Source of the DNA: Paralichthys olivaceus
Lineage: Eukaryota; Chordata; Actinopteri; Pleuronectiformes; Paralichthyidae
NCBI RefSeq assembly: GCF_024713975.1
Contig: NC_091098.1
Span: forward strand, 10,202,816-10,266,815
DNA: 64,000 bases
Direction of reading: 5' to 3'
Under the pieces are notes generated by a model. That model did not search any database. It saw only the letters and a list, made by a program, of their open reading frames with translations, and had not been told where the DNA came from. Position 1 is the first letter of the stretch. The number at the start of each line of letters is the position of its first letter. The position numbers were made by a program, and so were the translations under genes. Below are positions 22,096 through 37,680 of this stretch, in pieces.

Positions 22096-22260
22096 GAATC
22101 AGAATCAGATTAATTGCCAAGTAGGTTTTTCAACATGGAATACATTTGCTTTGATGTTTTGGGTATAACAAACATATTAAGTAGACAATATAGAGGGAAA
22201 GTTGAAGCAAAGTAAGAAGCAAGTAGTGTAGTACAAAACTACACAAAACTGCACAAAAAG
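22096..22260 (+). repeat. Dispersed repeat fragment
   Basis: Begins GAATCAGAATCAGATTAATTG and passes through GCCAAGTAGGTTTTTCAAC, close to a fish repeat recalled as 'AATCAGAATCAGCTTTATTG'. Diverged and fragmentary. Confidence 0.5.
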
Positions 22261-22284
22261 GCTGCACCAAACTGCACACACTTA

Positions 22285-22510
22285 CAGATGCCTAATTTTA
22301 GCATCAAGATCCATGAATTATTCCTTAAGAAAATTGTGAAAATGTAAAATAATGCCTGATCTCACAATGTTACGAAGAAGGCCACAAAATTGTCCTGGAT
22401 CCGCACCAGAATTAAATGGGTTCTTCCCTAAACCATTACACATCCTTCCACTACGTTTAATGGAAATCTGCCCTGTAGTTTTTGTGTAATCTTGCTCAAA
22501 AATTCAATAT
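22285..22510 (-). repeat. Dispersed repeat (family with ...TTTTTGCATAATC...)
   Basis: Phrases such as ATCCATGAATTATT, CCTGGATCCGCACCAGAA, CACATCCTTCCACTACG and GTAGTTTTTGTGTAATCTTG match the copies at 34730-35085, 49255-49800 and 61885-62010. It is an old high-copy fish family; the copies at 49 kb and 62 kb are in the opposite orientation. Confidence 0.65.
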
Positions 22511-23082
22511 ATATATAAAAAAGTTTGAAAAATGTGCAATATGTTTCAGGTTGTTGCTGCTGAAGATGTGGCAGGCATTGTTGATGGTGTAGCCATTAAT
22601 GTAAAGAGAATTTCTATTTGTTTTAAATTTGAATTCATGGTTCACTAAGTTTTACTTAAAAATAATGCTGCTATGACTCTAATTCCAATTGCTATGAATT
22701 GAAGAATTAAAACCTCGTCCTCCTTATTTTTTTCACTTTGGATTGGGACACCAACTTCTTCTCTATTTTTGTGCTAACAGTGACTCCATTTTCATCATGA
22801 ATCAGTTTAGTCTGGTACTACAGTGCCATTTGAGACTTGGATGACACTGTTCTCAGCACAGTGAAGCTGTAAACACTGCAGAGTTCAAAGAAGCCACTTC
22901 AAACGTGCTTGATGTGAATCCTGCTTTACACTGCACAAGATAAATTACAGTGAATTTATTTTTGCAGTGTAGTCAGGGCAGGTCCAGGAGGCTTTATCCT
23001 TTTCATCTTCCTCACCACCAATCAGAAAGTCCCCCCTTACAAGACCCCCGCTTGCTTGTCAATCACTCCCCTTGGGCGATGG
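22511..23082. other. Intergenic DNA, no gene recognised
   Basis: Nothing recognised between the dispersed repeat and the purine-rich tract. Confidence 0.5.
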
Positions 23083-23720
23083 GTTGGAGGGAGACAAAAG
23101 AGGCAGGAGAGAGAAAGAGAGGGAGGATAATACAGGAAGGGGGGTGGACGTGAAAGTGGTTGGAAAACACAGGGATGTGATGTTGGAGGGAGCGGAGCAT
23201 GTAGAGTAATCGCTGAGAGCGGGTCCACTGTCTTGAAGAGAGATGAATGAATGGGGTCAGGGACGCCCCTGAGAATAAAGAGAGAAAGCAAAAAAAAAGA
23301 GAGGGGCTTGATAGAGTGAGAGAAAGGGGATAACAGAAGGTAGGATGGAGTGAATGCATGAGGTGGAAATGGACTGAGGGCAACAGCATCGAGGAATTAA
23401 GTAACAAAGAGAAAGAGGAGAGGGAACATGGAAATGAGGAAAGAAAAGTATGCAAGAGGAAGAGAAGAAGAGTGAGAGCCAGCAGGAGAGAGCAAGATAA
23501 AAAAAAGAAGAGTGACAGAGGGTGAGATGAAGTGTAAATTGGTGGATAACCAGAAGGTGAGAGGGAAAGATTAAAAAGGAGGTGAAGGAGAGAGGAGCAT
23601 CGTTTAATGAGGACGAAAGAGAAGGGGAAGACAGAGGGCTTGATGTGGAGCAGCAGAGAGGGGAGAATGAGGAGCGGGGTTACACTAAGAAGGGAGGAGA
23701 GACACGGAGAGTACAATTAA
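23083..23720. repeat. Purine-rich (GA-rich) tract of about 640 bp
   Basis: The + strand is overwhelmingly A and G, built of irregular GAGAGAAAG, GGAGGG and AAGAGAGG phrases, with short T or C interruptions. The long open frame on the minus strand (23063-23716) is a by-product of this bias: its translation is almost only S, L, F and P. The tract is not a clean tandem repeat. Confidence 0.8.
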
Positions 23721-24339
23721 AGTACTACAGTGAACTCAGCCTATCCAAGTTGAAGGACCTAGACAAATGATGAGAGCTGCTGCTTGGTGACAAATTGAAA
23801 GAGAGAAAAGAAAGCTTAGAGACTGGTGTCTGTTTTTTAAATCAAACTATCAGTTGTTCTGTAATGTAGTTACTTGTTTCTTTTGTACTAATGATTAAAC
23901 AGGAGAGTTTCATGTTCGCCCAAGATCAGGACGAACTTCAGCTGCTAGTCACTAAACACTGTCTCTGAATAAATAATGTTTACTTCTTCACCCAAAATAA
24001 TTCTCACCACTCTCATACTTTTGATAGTATTTCAGTATGATGTCCTCGTATCAATCATTCAAATCAATTATCCTCTCAGCCACGCTATAGATCAAAAGTC
24101 CCTTAATCACAGGCAATTCATGGCATACATCATAAAACTATTGATCTATTTAACAATAGGATCCACTTGATGTTCAAATCAGACTAAATCAATCCTACAA
24201 AGGACAGATTAGAAATGTTATTTTGAACTTTGGGTGAAACAGTAGGAGGATTGAGGTTACGGTCAGACACTATATTAATGATGAGTTCTAAATGATTAAT
24301 TCTCACCAGTGAATAATGGCTTGATACTTGATTCTGTTT
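23721..24339. other. Intergenic DNA, no gene recognised
   Basis: AT-rich; nothing recognised. Confidence 0.5.
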
Positions 24340-24545
24340 TTATAGCATGAAGTAACAAATAAAAATCAAACTTACCGGAAAAGTAAAACATACATCAGTG
24401 TAAGACCTACCATCTTTTGGTTTGGGCCATGTCCAATCCACTAACATGGATGAGATGGGGTTTATCACCTCTACTGCAGCCAGCCACCAGCCACTTCCCT
24501 TTTGGGTAGCAGTCATGTCTTTAAATACAGTCTAGGGGATGGACT
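24340..24545 (+). repeat. Dispersed repeat (family with ...TACAGTCTATGG), partial copy
   Basis: Shares TCCAATCCACTAACATGGATG, CTGCAGCCAGCCACCAG and AGTCATGTCTTTAAATACAG with the copies at 36160-36615 and 37430-37680. All three are in the same orientation. Confidence 0.65.
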
Positions 24546-27500
24546 TTTTTTCTTTCTATCTGGATGCAGAACTTCTGTTGTTCCATCTTCATCAGTAATG
24601 AATGAATTATGAAATCAGTAATTAAAACGTGACATTAGTTTGAGTCTCTAAAGTTAGGTAAACCTGCACACGTCTCTGTGTTATTTTACTCTTCCCTGTT
24701 CAACACAACAGTGAGCACAGAACCATCATGTAACTTATTTCTTGCTATAGCGTGCGGCCCTTATGGGTCAACTAACACATGTATCTCCATCTCATTAAAC
24801 AATGAGGCTGCAGTCGGATTATCTTATTTGCTCAGGAAGGTTCCTAACTGAGTGAAATGACCTGGAAGTATCCCAGAGGCAGCCATGATAAGAGCTGATT
24901 GAAATTCGCCTGCGGGCCACACCTCGCCAAAGCTTCAGATCTAACCCAGAGAATATTAATGAATAAAAAAATAAGGAGAAATGAAATGTGTTCATTTGTG
25001 GGATATTTAGCCTTTTTGTCTTCTTGTTGTGTTTCCCTACAGTGATTGATTAGTGGTGGTCCACCACAATATTAACATTGACTGTCATATATTGATTTTG
25101 TATTTTTTTACTATTTTAAGTGGGTAAAATCTTTTAGGATTGTAGAGCTGCATTATTGGCCCAGCTCCTCCTTGCCCTGCTCCCTCTCTCTGTGGGCACT
25201 GAATCAAGAACTGGGGTCTCTAACGCTGAATGTTTGCTCACTCAAAACAGATGAGAATTGAAAAAAAATGTCCAGACTAAAGAGGGCTCATCCTGACAAG
25301 GCACAGTGCAGAAGAATACATACATGAAGAAACCAAACAGGCCGACCAGTGGGATTAGCTATCCAATTAGTCTGTATCGAATGTTTCCAGGCTTTAACTG
25401 GTGCTGTTGAGGCAGCTGCGACAGCAGGACAGGGTCAGGATGAGAAACTGTAGCTAATGAAGAGAGAAATGTAGGAGAGGAGGAGGAAAGCAGCCAACAT
25501 GCTGCCGCGGGAGAGCTATAGGACAGACGCAACAGCTGACACCAGAGATAGAGCTGTATACAACCTATACTGTGCAGGTATTAAGCCGTCACAAAGTACA
25601 CGGCAATTAAAATGTTTGCAGTAGAAAAACATATATATGGTTTAATTAAAAAATTTAACACATAAATGCGTAGCCTAGTGTAGTGCAGTCAAACTGTCTG
25701 TGTCTAGTTATCAAGTCCTTATGAATGCTCCTTCACGTCTATCCTTAGTGAGCTTTGGTTTCATATTGTAATTGAGCGAGCAGAATAAAGTTAAAATGGC
25801 CTAATGAAAATAATAGCAATCAAAATAGCCAATTGAATGTCCTCATTATTCAAACATTATATCGTCACAGGTGAAGACTGTGAGCAATCTTGCGAGCCTG
25901 GGCAGCTCTGTTTCTGGGAGCAGTAAGGCCTCCACTTCTGTTTCTTCTTCTTCTATTGTTTAATGCTGTCTAAACTTCCTGTTATTGGTCCAAAATGCAG
26001 AACCACACAAAAAAGTGTTTTCACCATGCAAACAAACCAAACCATGATTAAGTTTGATCTGCACCACATCTTTTGGTTGGACAAAACTTTTGTCTGTTGG
26101 TCTAGACAGTTTTCAAAAGCACCATTCATAACAGTTTTTTTTAGGGGGGCGGTGTTTGGTTAAAACTGAAAAGCCCAAAGGTCCGGACAAAAAAGTTATG
26201 AGGCACCACCTTGTGGCACAACAGAGAACGATAGTTCCTTTTCTATTTTTCTTTACCCAGAAAAGAAACACAAGTTGACCAGAATTCCAGAGAGTGAATT
26301 TTTCAGTTTTTGATGTGTATGCATTACTGCATGTGTTTGTGAACCACAGACTCACAGACAGAACCACAGACTCACTCAAGACTGTAGAGAGCAAAACACA
26401 GATAAAAGAAATACTGACACTGCAGTATGGTGGGCTGTGAAACATTAATACCCTCTGATCTCAACAAGCCGTACGTTTATCTCCCCTCTCCATGCCAGGC
26501 ACAGAGAGACAGTGACGTCTGCTTCATCTAGGCCTGTGACACATTCATGTCAGCAGATTTAACACATTGCTAAAGATTCTTTCAACGCAGCCGAGACATT
26601 AGCCGTGTGGAAGCTAAGACGCTCTATTTTGAGATATTTTCTTCCTCCACAAGCCAAAGAGTTCCTTACTGACTCAGCAGGAAAGCTCTGAGGGGAGGAG
26701 GAGGATGCCAGGAAGGCTAGAGCAGTTAGGTAGGTGGTGAACCGTCGCTGGAACCAGCCCGCATTCCTTCAATAATAAATGTGGCCTATGACTCGTAATT
26801 TTTCTCGATTTACATCTGAAGGCATCCTAGCTGGGGCATCGATTCAGACACATTCAGTTGTACTGTTATTCTGTCTGATGGAGAATGTTTTGCATTCATG
26901 TGAAAAGGATGATTTCTCCCCCTTTTTCACTCAGCCCTGTCTTCCTACATTAAACATTTGGTAATTTGATTATTATTTGTGTGTTGTATTCTTTTACAGC
27001 AAGTGTTGACAGTTTATTTTGTTACGTTTGTAAAGTGCCTCTATTTGATTGTTTGGTTGTTTTGCCAGGTACGTGGGGTCAGATCGGTCGATCAGGGAGA
27101 GTGACACCAGGTTTGTACCATAGCGTCTCTGAGAGAGGAGGGGCTGGGCAGACTCAAGGTGACAGAGAATGGGTGAAGTATGCTGCATTGGATTATATTG
27201 TAGTCAAACCTATTTCATTTATCTTCTGTATTTTTGCAGATAGATTGAATTGTGAGGTCGGCAATAACCCAGAGTGCAAACTTGGTCTTTATCTGAGTGT
27301 GGTTTCTACTTGTCTTTCTTTTTAGCTCACCTTTTACCAACCAGCGCAGGTGGTAGGTTCCAGGCAGGTGAGGTGAGGAGGAGTTGACTGCTTGTGGTGA
27401 GGCTGCTGTGAGCCAAATAGCATCCTCCACCCCTATCTGGGGGTGATGGTGCTACAGTGCACTCACGCTTCTCTCACTGCAGAGCACCAATAAGAAAAAA

Positions 27501-29384
27501 AATGAAGGCAGCACTAAAAAACAATACTGTTTTCTTGACATGATGGAATAACTCAACATGGTTGTTTCCATACCTCACAAAACTGAGGTAGAAAAAGCAA
27601 AGTACAGCATCGCTCTTTATAAAGGAACAGTTTTTCTTTATACTGACAGTATTTCACTTTGATAACAGGGAATTATTTGCTGTATTGGTGCACTGCAGCA
27701 AGGGTGGAGCTGCGTGACACTCAGACCTCCCATATGTTCTAATCACCATTTCTGAATTTTCCATGAACAAGTTCACATGGATTCAGTGGGAACAGCCCTG
27801 CGCCTAAATTAATTTAGTATGAGGATGAGGGCGAGACTGAAGGAAAGCTGCAGATATCACTGTGGCTGCTAGTGTGGAATAATCTCTCCACAGCAGAGAG
27901 TCAGCATTCTGCTCGATTCAACATGTGGGGCATTTTCTGAACCGTGCCCCTTCAATTAATTTCAAAAACAGTTGCAAATGTGCCTGTCAAGTGCATCAGC
28001 GGTGTGAAGTGACGTGCAGGAGATTGCTGGGGGTTTGACCATGACAAGGATGGAGGAGGGGAGGTTAGGTAGTGGAGGCAGGATCTGTGTTATTCAATAA
28101 TTGAATAAATTGAGAAGTGAATTAAATTAAATTGTATAAATTAGGATTCTGGGTATATCTAATTGCTGTGAACTGTGGTTGCTTGCCCAAGGCGATGGCT
28201 CATGCTTGAGATGGGGGCTGGGTGGAGGTTGATGCTATGATGCTTTACCCTTGGGAGAAATTATTTTTCCGTTTTTTCTTCTTTTATAGACATCAAACAA
28301 TCACCTGTCATTCATTCATAAAAGAGTCAATGAGGGTTAACAGAAAAATCCATTTGCAGGGTATCTCAAATGTTTGCGTCAGTGCCGTTGTGTGGAATTC
28401 TCACACAGATGTTGTTTTTAAAATAGAAAAAATTGCATCTGTAGCTACAACGCAGCTCCGTAAAAGAAAATGATTTCTGGTGTAAAAACCTTAGAGTCAA
28501 AGAGCAGGGTTTTGTAGATATACCATTTTGCACTGATGTTTAACAATCACACAGGAAAAAATCCATCATAAAAGCAATTTCCTTACCCACTGGAACAGGA
28601 AATAGACCAGAATCCAATGCAGCTAAAAGGAGGACACGTTGCGATTTGAATAAGCGGCAGGGCCTGACTCAGATGATTTATTTTTCAATCGCTCTCATTT
28701 GTTGATCATTTTTGCCTTGTCAATCTCAGACAAACAAGATTAAATGACAAAAAATAATAATCTCACGCTCATGTGCAGATGCTTTAACTGCAGCAGATGG
28801 TAGGTGGAAGCAAAATGGATCCTGAAAAAAGTAATATGGCACATGATCACAAGGTAAGTCCTGTGACAACCTCTCAGAGGGATGGCATATTTCTGAAGTG
28901 CTAAATTAAGCCTGGGGGATGATCGAGCCGCGGCCAGGGGTCATCTGCCAAAATAAGTGAATCGAGTTGAACAGAGAATTCAAACAGAAGAGAGGACAGA
29001 GGTGCTGCGGTATCTGAGTGAGGTCTGACCACAGATGTTATAAGAGAGATAAACCACTTTGAGTCTTTTAAGTCAAAGAAGAAGAGGTTGTGTGACCGAT
29101 ATCTTACCTTTATAACAGCCACAGTTTGCACACATAGTAGAAATATAATATGTGGAACAAAACATTTTAATCCTTATTTTTTTGGCAAAGTCACATTTTT
29201 CAGTCAGATGTGGCTGGTTGGTTGCAGTTGTTATTTCCTGTAGAACAATGAAAGAAAAGTCTCTCTCTCACTCATTTAAATAGGAGCCGTCTCTTGAGCC
29301 TGAAACAACTGCTCGGAGGTTGTGCCAAGATGGCTGACAAGTGGCGAGACCTGCCAATATGGACTTTGGTCTGACAGTATGTTC
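24546..29384. other. Intergenic DNA, no gene recognised
   Basis: About 4.8 kb without a gene I can support. The stretch 25950-26170 (with GCAAACAAACCAAACC and GGTCCGGACAAA) resembles interior sequence of hAT-like fish elements, but I saw no ends. Open frames at 26966-27325 and 28222-28473 lack conserved protein features. Confidence 0.45.
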
Positions 29385-29605
29385 AGGATTGATTTTAAGA
29401 TATTATTGATTTACCTTTAAGACGCTGCATGGCCTGAGGCCTGATTGTATTTAACACCTTCTGATCCCATATCCCGAGCGAGGTCTCCTCAGTGTTCCAG
29501 AGACCAAGGCAAAGAGCATTTGCAGTCAGGGCTCAAAACTCTGGAACGACCTACCTGAAGAGATCAGGCAAGCTTTTAAGTCCACTTTGAAGGCCCTGTC
29601 CACAC
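29385..29605 (+). mobile_element. Decayed LINE fragment (L2/CR1-like, C-terminal end)
   Basis: Translation in broken frames gives FTFKTLHGL, then LLIPYPERGLL, then GSKLWNDLPEEIRQ, the block that follows the reverse-transcriptase domain in fish L2/CR1-type LINEs (family known, recalled). Stop codons and frame changes show that the copy is dead. No poly-A or microsatellite tail is obvious. Confidence 0.75.
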
Positions 29606-33365
<3,760 letters not shown>

Positions 33366-33370
33366 GAAAT

Positions 33371-33885
33371 TGTCATGACTCTCTGGACTTGCACTCTTAG
33401 ATGAAGAGTATTTTAGTTTTGATTGTGGACTCTTTGTTTAAAACCTGTTTCCCCTGTGTTTAGTTTTGGGTTCAGCTGTTTCATTCTGATTTCTATGTTT
33501 CCTGTTTTATTATGAAGTTTTTACTCCTCGTGTGTCAAAGCCTCAACTTCCTGTCTTGGTCCTGTTTCCTGCCCCTGTGATTGTCTGCACCTGTCCCTCA
33601 TGTGTTTCACCTGTGTCCTATTACCCCCCCCCCCGTGTATATAAGTCTCTGTGCTTCCCTTTGTCTCAGTCAGTCTGTTTTCACCTTTCACATCATCCAT
33701 CTTCAGATCCTTTGCTTGTGAGTTTTTCTTCTTTCTAGTGTTTTCTTTTCATCACAGTGTTTTTTTGTTCGTGGATTTTATTTATTTATTTATTTATTTA
33801 AGAACTTTATCTTTAATAAAGGAAACCTTTGTTAGTTTACTTTGCTTTTGATTTTGTGGGTCCACCTGTTCCTTAAACCCTGACA
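33371..33885 (+). mobile_element. Solo LTR with 5-bp target-site duplication
   Basis: A 515-bp element that starts TGTCATGACT and ends AAACCCTGACA, with TGTCA/TGACA as its inverted terminal pair. It is flanked on both sides by the identical 5-mer GAAAT (33366-33370 and 33886-33890). Inside are a TATA-type GTATATAAG (33637-33645) and an AATAAA (33813-33819 region) about 70 bp from the end, the expected order of promoter and polyadenylation signal in an LTR read on the + strand. No internal retroelement coding region is adjacent, so it is a solo LTR left by LTR-LTR recombination. The superfamily cannot be fixed from the LTR alone. Confidence 0.85.
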
Positions 33886-34009
33886 GAAATCAATCCACCT
33901 CAGAAATAAATGTGGTCCTTATTTCACTGTGGCTACTTGATGAAATAAACTAGGATTGTTGCTCTGCGGTTGCATGTCTCCACTGCAGTTTTCACCCTAA
34001 CCCTTGAAA

Positions 34010-34270
34010 CTTGACCACTGAAATCTGATCAGATAATCTTTGAGTCGAACTGACAATTGGTTTGAAGACATTTCCTGAAGGCAGACTTGAGAGGTCACAT
34101 TAAAGAGCCATTAGTCCATGGCTCCAAGTGAGCATTTGTATCAAATTTGACAGGATTCCTTGAAGGTGTTCTTGAGTTAATGAATTGACGAGCGGTGGTT
34201 TGACCACCAAAATCTAAATACCTCAAAGGCCAAAACATAACGCTTCTGGCCACTGGCTGTCACAGGTTCG
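34010..34270 (+). repeat. Dispersed repeat (family with ...GACCACTGAAATCTAATCAG...), copy 1
   Basis: Phrases TGACCACTGAAATCTGATCAG, ATCAAATTTGACAGGATTCC and GGCCACTGGCTGTCAC also occur at 39100-39510 in the same orientation. A diverged, high-copy fish family. Confidence 0.6.
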
Positions 34271-34729
34271 GAATAAAGTTTCCTAACACAACCTAAAACC
34301 TAAAACAATGCCGCATCAGTCGGCTGGGAGCTCATACGTGCTCTGGTGACAGACACTGCTTAAATATCACCAGCTAGAGTGACGTGATCTGTGAGACCCC
34401 TCACAAATGTCAAATGTCTCTGATTAGGATGGGACTTCAAGTCTCACTTACTCAGGACAGTAAACAGGGTGCTAATCTTCAAACAGCAGAGATAAGACCC
34501 TGCCAAACATCTGACTGTCCAGTTCCACTTGAATCTGGATGAATAAATCCTGTCTGTTAACAGACTTCTGCACTGCAGCAAAAAAAAAGGATTGATTATT
34601 AAATGAATCAAAGAAAATTTCAATGAACAATTCAGTGGATTTCAAAGAATCATGTTCTCTGATTAGTTGACATCAACTCTCTGTCAACCAGAGGGGCAGA
34701 GAGCCCCCTTATGAAGCTACATTTAAATG

Positions 34730-35085
34730 TACTAGATCTGGATTTTTCTGTGGATCTGCTCCAAACTGCACACGCACATTAATATCAGTCTCCTAAACAT
34801 GTCTGATTTTTTTCATCAAGATCTATCAAATATTCTCTGAGAAATAAATAAAATTATTGAAAAACACAAAGCTTGCAATGTTAAAGAAAGTGTGTGGGGG
34901 GGAAATCTTACATCTTCCCCCTGAGGTGGATCAACTCCAAAATTCAACATGTTTTTCCCTGACCCATACAACATCCTTCCACTAAGTCTTGTGGTAATCC
35001 ATCCAGTAGTTTTTGCATAATCCTGCTAATTTACAGGCATACAGACAAAATGAAAACATGACCTCTTGGCAGTTCTAATAATCTA
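34730..35085 (-). repeat. Dispersed repeat (family with ...TTTTTGCATAATC...)
   Basis: Phrases ACATCCTTCCACTAAGTC, ATCCATCCAGTAGTTTTTGC and CATAATCCTGCTAATTTAC, ending ACCTCTTGGC. The same family as 22285-22510 and, in the opposite orientation, 49255-49800 and 61885-62010. Confidence 0.65.
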
Positions 35086-35266
35086 CTTAAAATCTCAGCC
35101 GTTTTTTTTTAGTTGAGAATGCTTTGGTTTGTTCATTTCTCTGTCCAGTATTTCACATTTTTGTTGCTGACACACCAAGCTAATCTCAAAGAACTGGCAG
35201 CCACAAAGGTAACATTTTCAAATGCTTTTATTTTCAGTGTTTCCAGCCCCTGTCATCTGTCATCAT

Positions 35267-35326
35267 CTTCTGCAACACTTTGGGTTTTCACTAAAGCCTA
35301 GAAGCACCATTTTGTAAAAAGGTGGA
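35267..35326. repeat. 60-bp direct repeat, copy 1
   Basis: Starts CTTCTGCAACACTTTGGG and runs to GGTGGAT. A close copy lies at 35673-35732, about 406 bp downstream. Confidence 0.85.
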
Positions 35327-35672
35327 TTCTCACCAAACTCCTGCTGAATGCACTTAAGGTAAGTGGCTGGGTTCTGTTGTAAGGCTGAAATGTAAATGTG
35401 GAAATTTTTAAGACACCTATAAAGAATACAAGATGAGCTGTTCCCTCTGTTCAGCTGAGTACTCCCCTCTGTTCTGCTCTAATGCACGTCTCAAGGCATC
35501 ACCATGTTCTTTGATTACGTGATTATGTTAAAAGAGATGAGGTTATTCCAGCTTCATCCCGACAAGGTTGATTTTCCACCATATAAAGCAGACTGGAATT
35601 AGGCTGTCAACTTAATGATTGAAATACATGCATGTGTGTGAATGAGCTTCTACAATAGGTTTAATAGCTTGT

Positions 35673-35732
35673 CTTCTGCAACACTTTGGGTTTTCACTAA
35701 AGCATAGAAGCACAGTTTTGTGAAATGGTGGA
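35673..35732. repeat. 60-bp direct repeat, copy 2
   Basis: Copy of 35267-35326 with only a few substitutions by eye, same orientation. Confidence 0.85.
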
Positions 35733-36159
35733 TAATAGACCACTCACTTCCTCTCACCTGTACATGACTGTGAGCCCAATTATATCTGTGACAAAAAGAC
35801 ATAAATAATTACTTTTATTTTAAGTTTGTCAAAAAGCTAGCCCTCTGTATGTGGACACAAGGGATTTAAATAAGAGTGAGAACTTCTCAGCATCAAAAAT
35901 TATGCAGAATGTGAATTGACGCAATACCCACTGCAACCAGACTTTATTCTGAAGCAGCGTCTATAGATGTCTACTCCATTTAAGTCTAACTTTTTACTCC
36001 ATACAAGCAGGAGTACAGGGAAATACTCAGGGAGCTCAAAGAGGAGCTGCCAGTAAGACAGTTTCTACATCTTATATTATTCAGTAAAGTTTTTGTTTCT
36101 TTCTAACTTTATTTTCTTCACAAAAACCATAGACTCTGAATGAAAATTAACAATGTGTT

Positions 36160-36615
36160 TCCACTACCTCCCACTATTCAAAAATGAAGCCAAAATATCC
36201 TGGCTATGAATTCTGCCATCTTGCACATTTGGAGCCTGATTCTGTGCAGTAGCGATCGGGCGTGGAGCCGTAGTAGTGAGGTTCCGCCGATACATGTGCT
36301 CAACCAATTTGTATTCAGCCTCAGCTGTCAATCATGACCTTTCATCACGTTTTTATAGCTTTAGATAAATAATTAACTTTCTAAAAAAATTTGCACTTGG
36401 GCAAACATCAGTGCAATAACTTAAAATGACAAAAACCATCTTTGTTTCTCAAATAAAAAATAATTCAACGTGCACTATGACTTTTCAGTCCCATTTGCTA
36501 ACGTGGATGAGGCAACAATAATGACTGATACAGCAGCCAGCCATCAGGTTGCGATGTAGAAGCTTTTCACCCTCAGGGAGCAGTCATGTTGCCCATCTTT
36601 ATATACAGTCTATGG
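36160..36615 (+). repeat. Dispersed repeat (family with ...TACAGTCTATGG), long copy
   Basis: The longest of three copies. It starts near AAAATGAAGCCAAAATATCC, passes GCCATCTTG and CAGCCAGCCATCAGG, and ends ATCTTTATATACAGTCTATG. It matches a common fish repeat (recalled). A central AT-rich section is poorly conserved. Confidence 0.7.
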
Positions 36616-37429
36616 GCTGGAAGATTTAATAATCTAATATTCATTCTTAATATTCTCAGACTGATTTTTAAATCTGCGTCTTTCCAAATAAACATGTACA
36701 TCTACGCCAGTGTTAAATCTGTAGTGGCTTGTTGTGAGGGGTTTAGTTAGGGCTGCAGGATGATAGGACTATCTACTTGTGTAAAGTGTAGATGACAGCT
36801 GGATGGGAAAAATGACTGTCTATTTTTACCTGCAGCAGTTTACCGAACTGTTGTGATTCTGGACAGTCAGCTTCCATAGCTTCATATCTCAAAGCCAAGA
36901 TACAGAGTGAAGGGAGCAGTATGTGGATTCTACTTTATTCAATCTGTCCCTGCCTGGGAGCTAACGTATTTAACTAGCTGTCTGCAGATATCAAGCTAAT
37001 GTCTTGTCAACACAAACAGTGCAGATGATTTGTTGAGCAGAATTTCAGTTTCTGCCCTGTCTGTGCTCAAAATGAAAATGAAGGTGGATGTCTGCATCTG
37101 CAGCTAACACCTATTTTATTTTTATATGTGCATAATGATGAAGCCTTTGCGAGTGGTGCACAAGTACTAAACAGGCATAAAAACAATGCTGCCGTGCTGT
37201 GTCAAGAAAATAAATGCATTTTTAACGCTAACTAATTATTTGACTATTTATTCTACAATGTGAACATTATACAACATTCATATATATCTGGTGTAATGAA
37301 TCAAAATGAATCCATTTTGAATTATGTGAATCTAATCTGGTTTCTTTACACCGAAGTGCTCAACCAAAGTGTAACTGAATCTGACAAAGCTTAGACTTAT
37401 TAATGTTGTACAGGAATGTTCACACTAAT

Positions 37430-37680
37430 GAATAAAGACTGAAGCTTAAATATCCTAGATACAAGTCCTGCCATGTTGCCATGTTCACCATTTTATAGCA
37501 TCAAATAACAAATTAAAACCCCCAAATTACATTCAGTCCGTGTCCCATCCATTAACAAGGAGGAGGCAAGATTAACCGACCTGGTATTGGGCTGCAGTAT
37601 TGTTCACTAGTGGGCGATCAAGGTGATTTGGCTCCACTTTAGAGTAGCAGTCATGTCGTCCATTTTTATAGTTTATGGTT
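37430..37680 (+). repeat. Dispersed repeat (family with ...TACAGTCTATGG), short copy
   Basis: Shares CCTGCCATGTTGCC, GTCCCATCCATTAACAAGG and AGCAGTCATGTCGTCC with the other copies, and ends TTTATAGTTTATGG. Confidence 0.65.

Noticed and set aside
23063..23716. 217-residue open frame on the minus strand
   Set aside because: Produced by the purine-rich tract; the translation is low complexity (S, L, F, P) with no domain.
26195..26225. A second CTCF-like motif
   Set aside because: One core mismatch and it seems to lie in repeat-derived DNA; too weak to list.
26966..27325. 119-residue open frame
   Set aside because: No recognisable domain, and the surroundings look like ordinary intergenic DNA.
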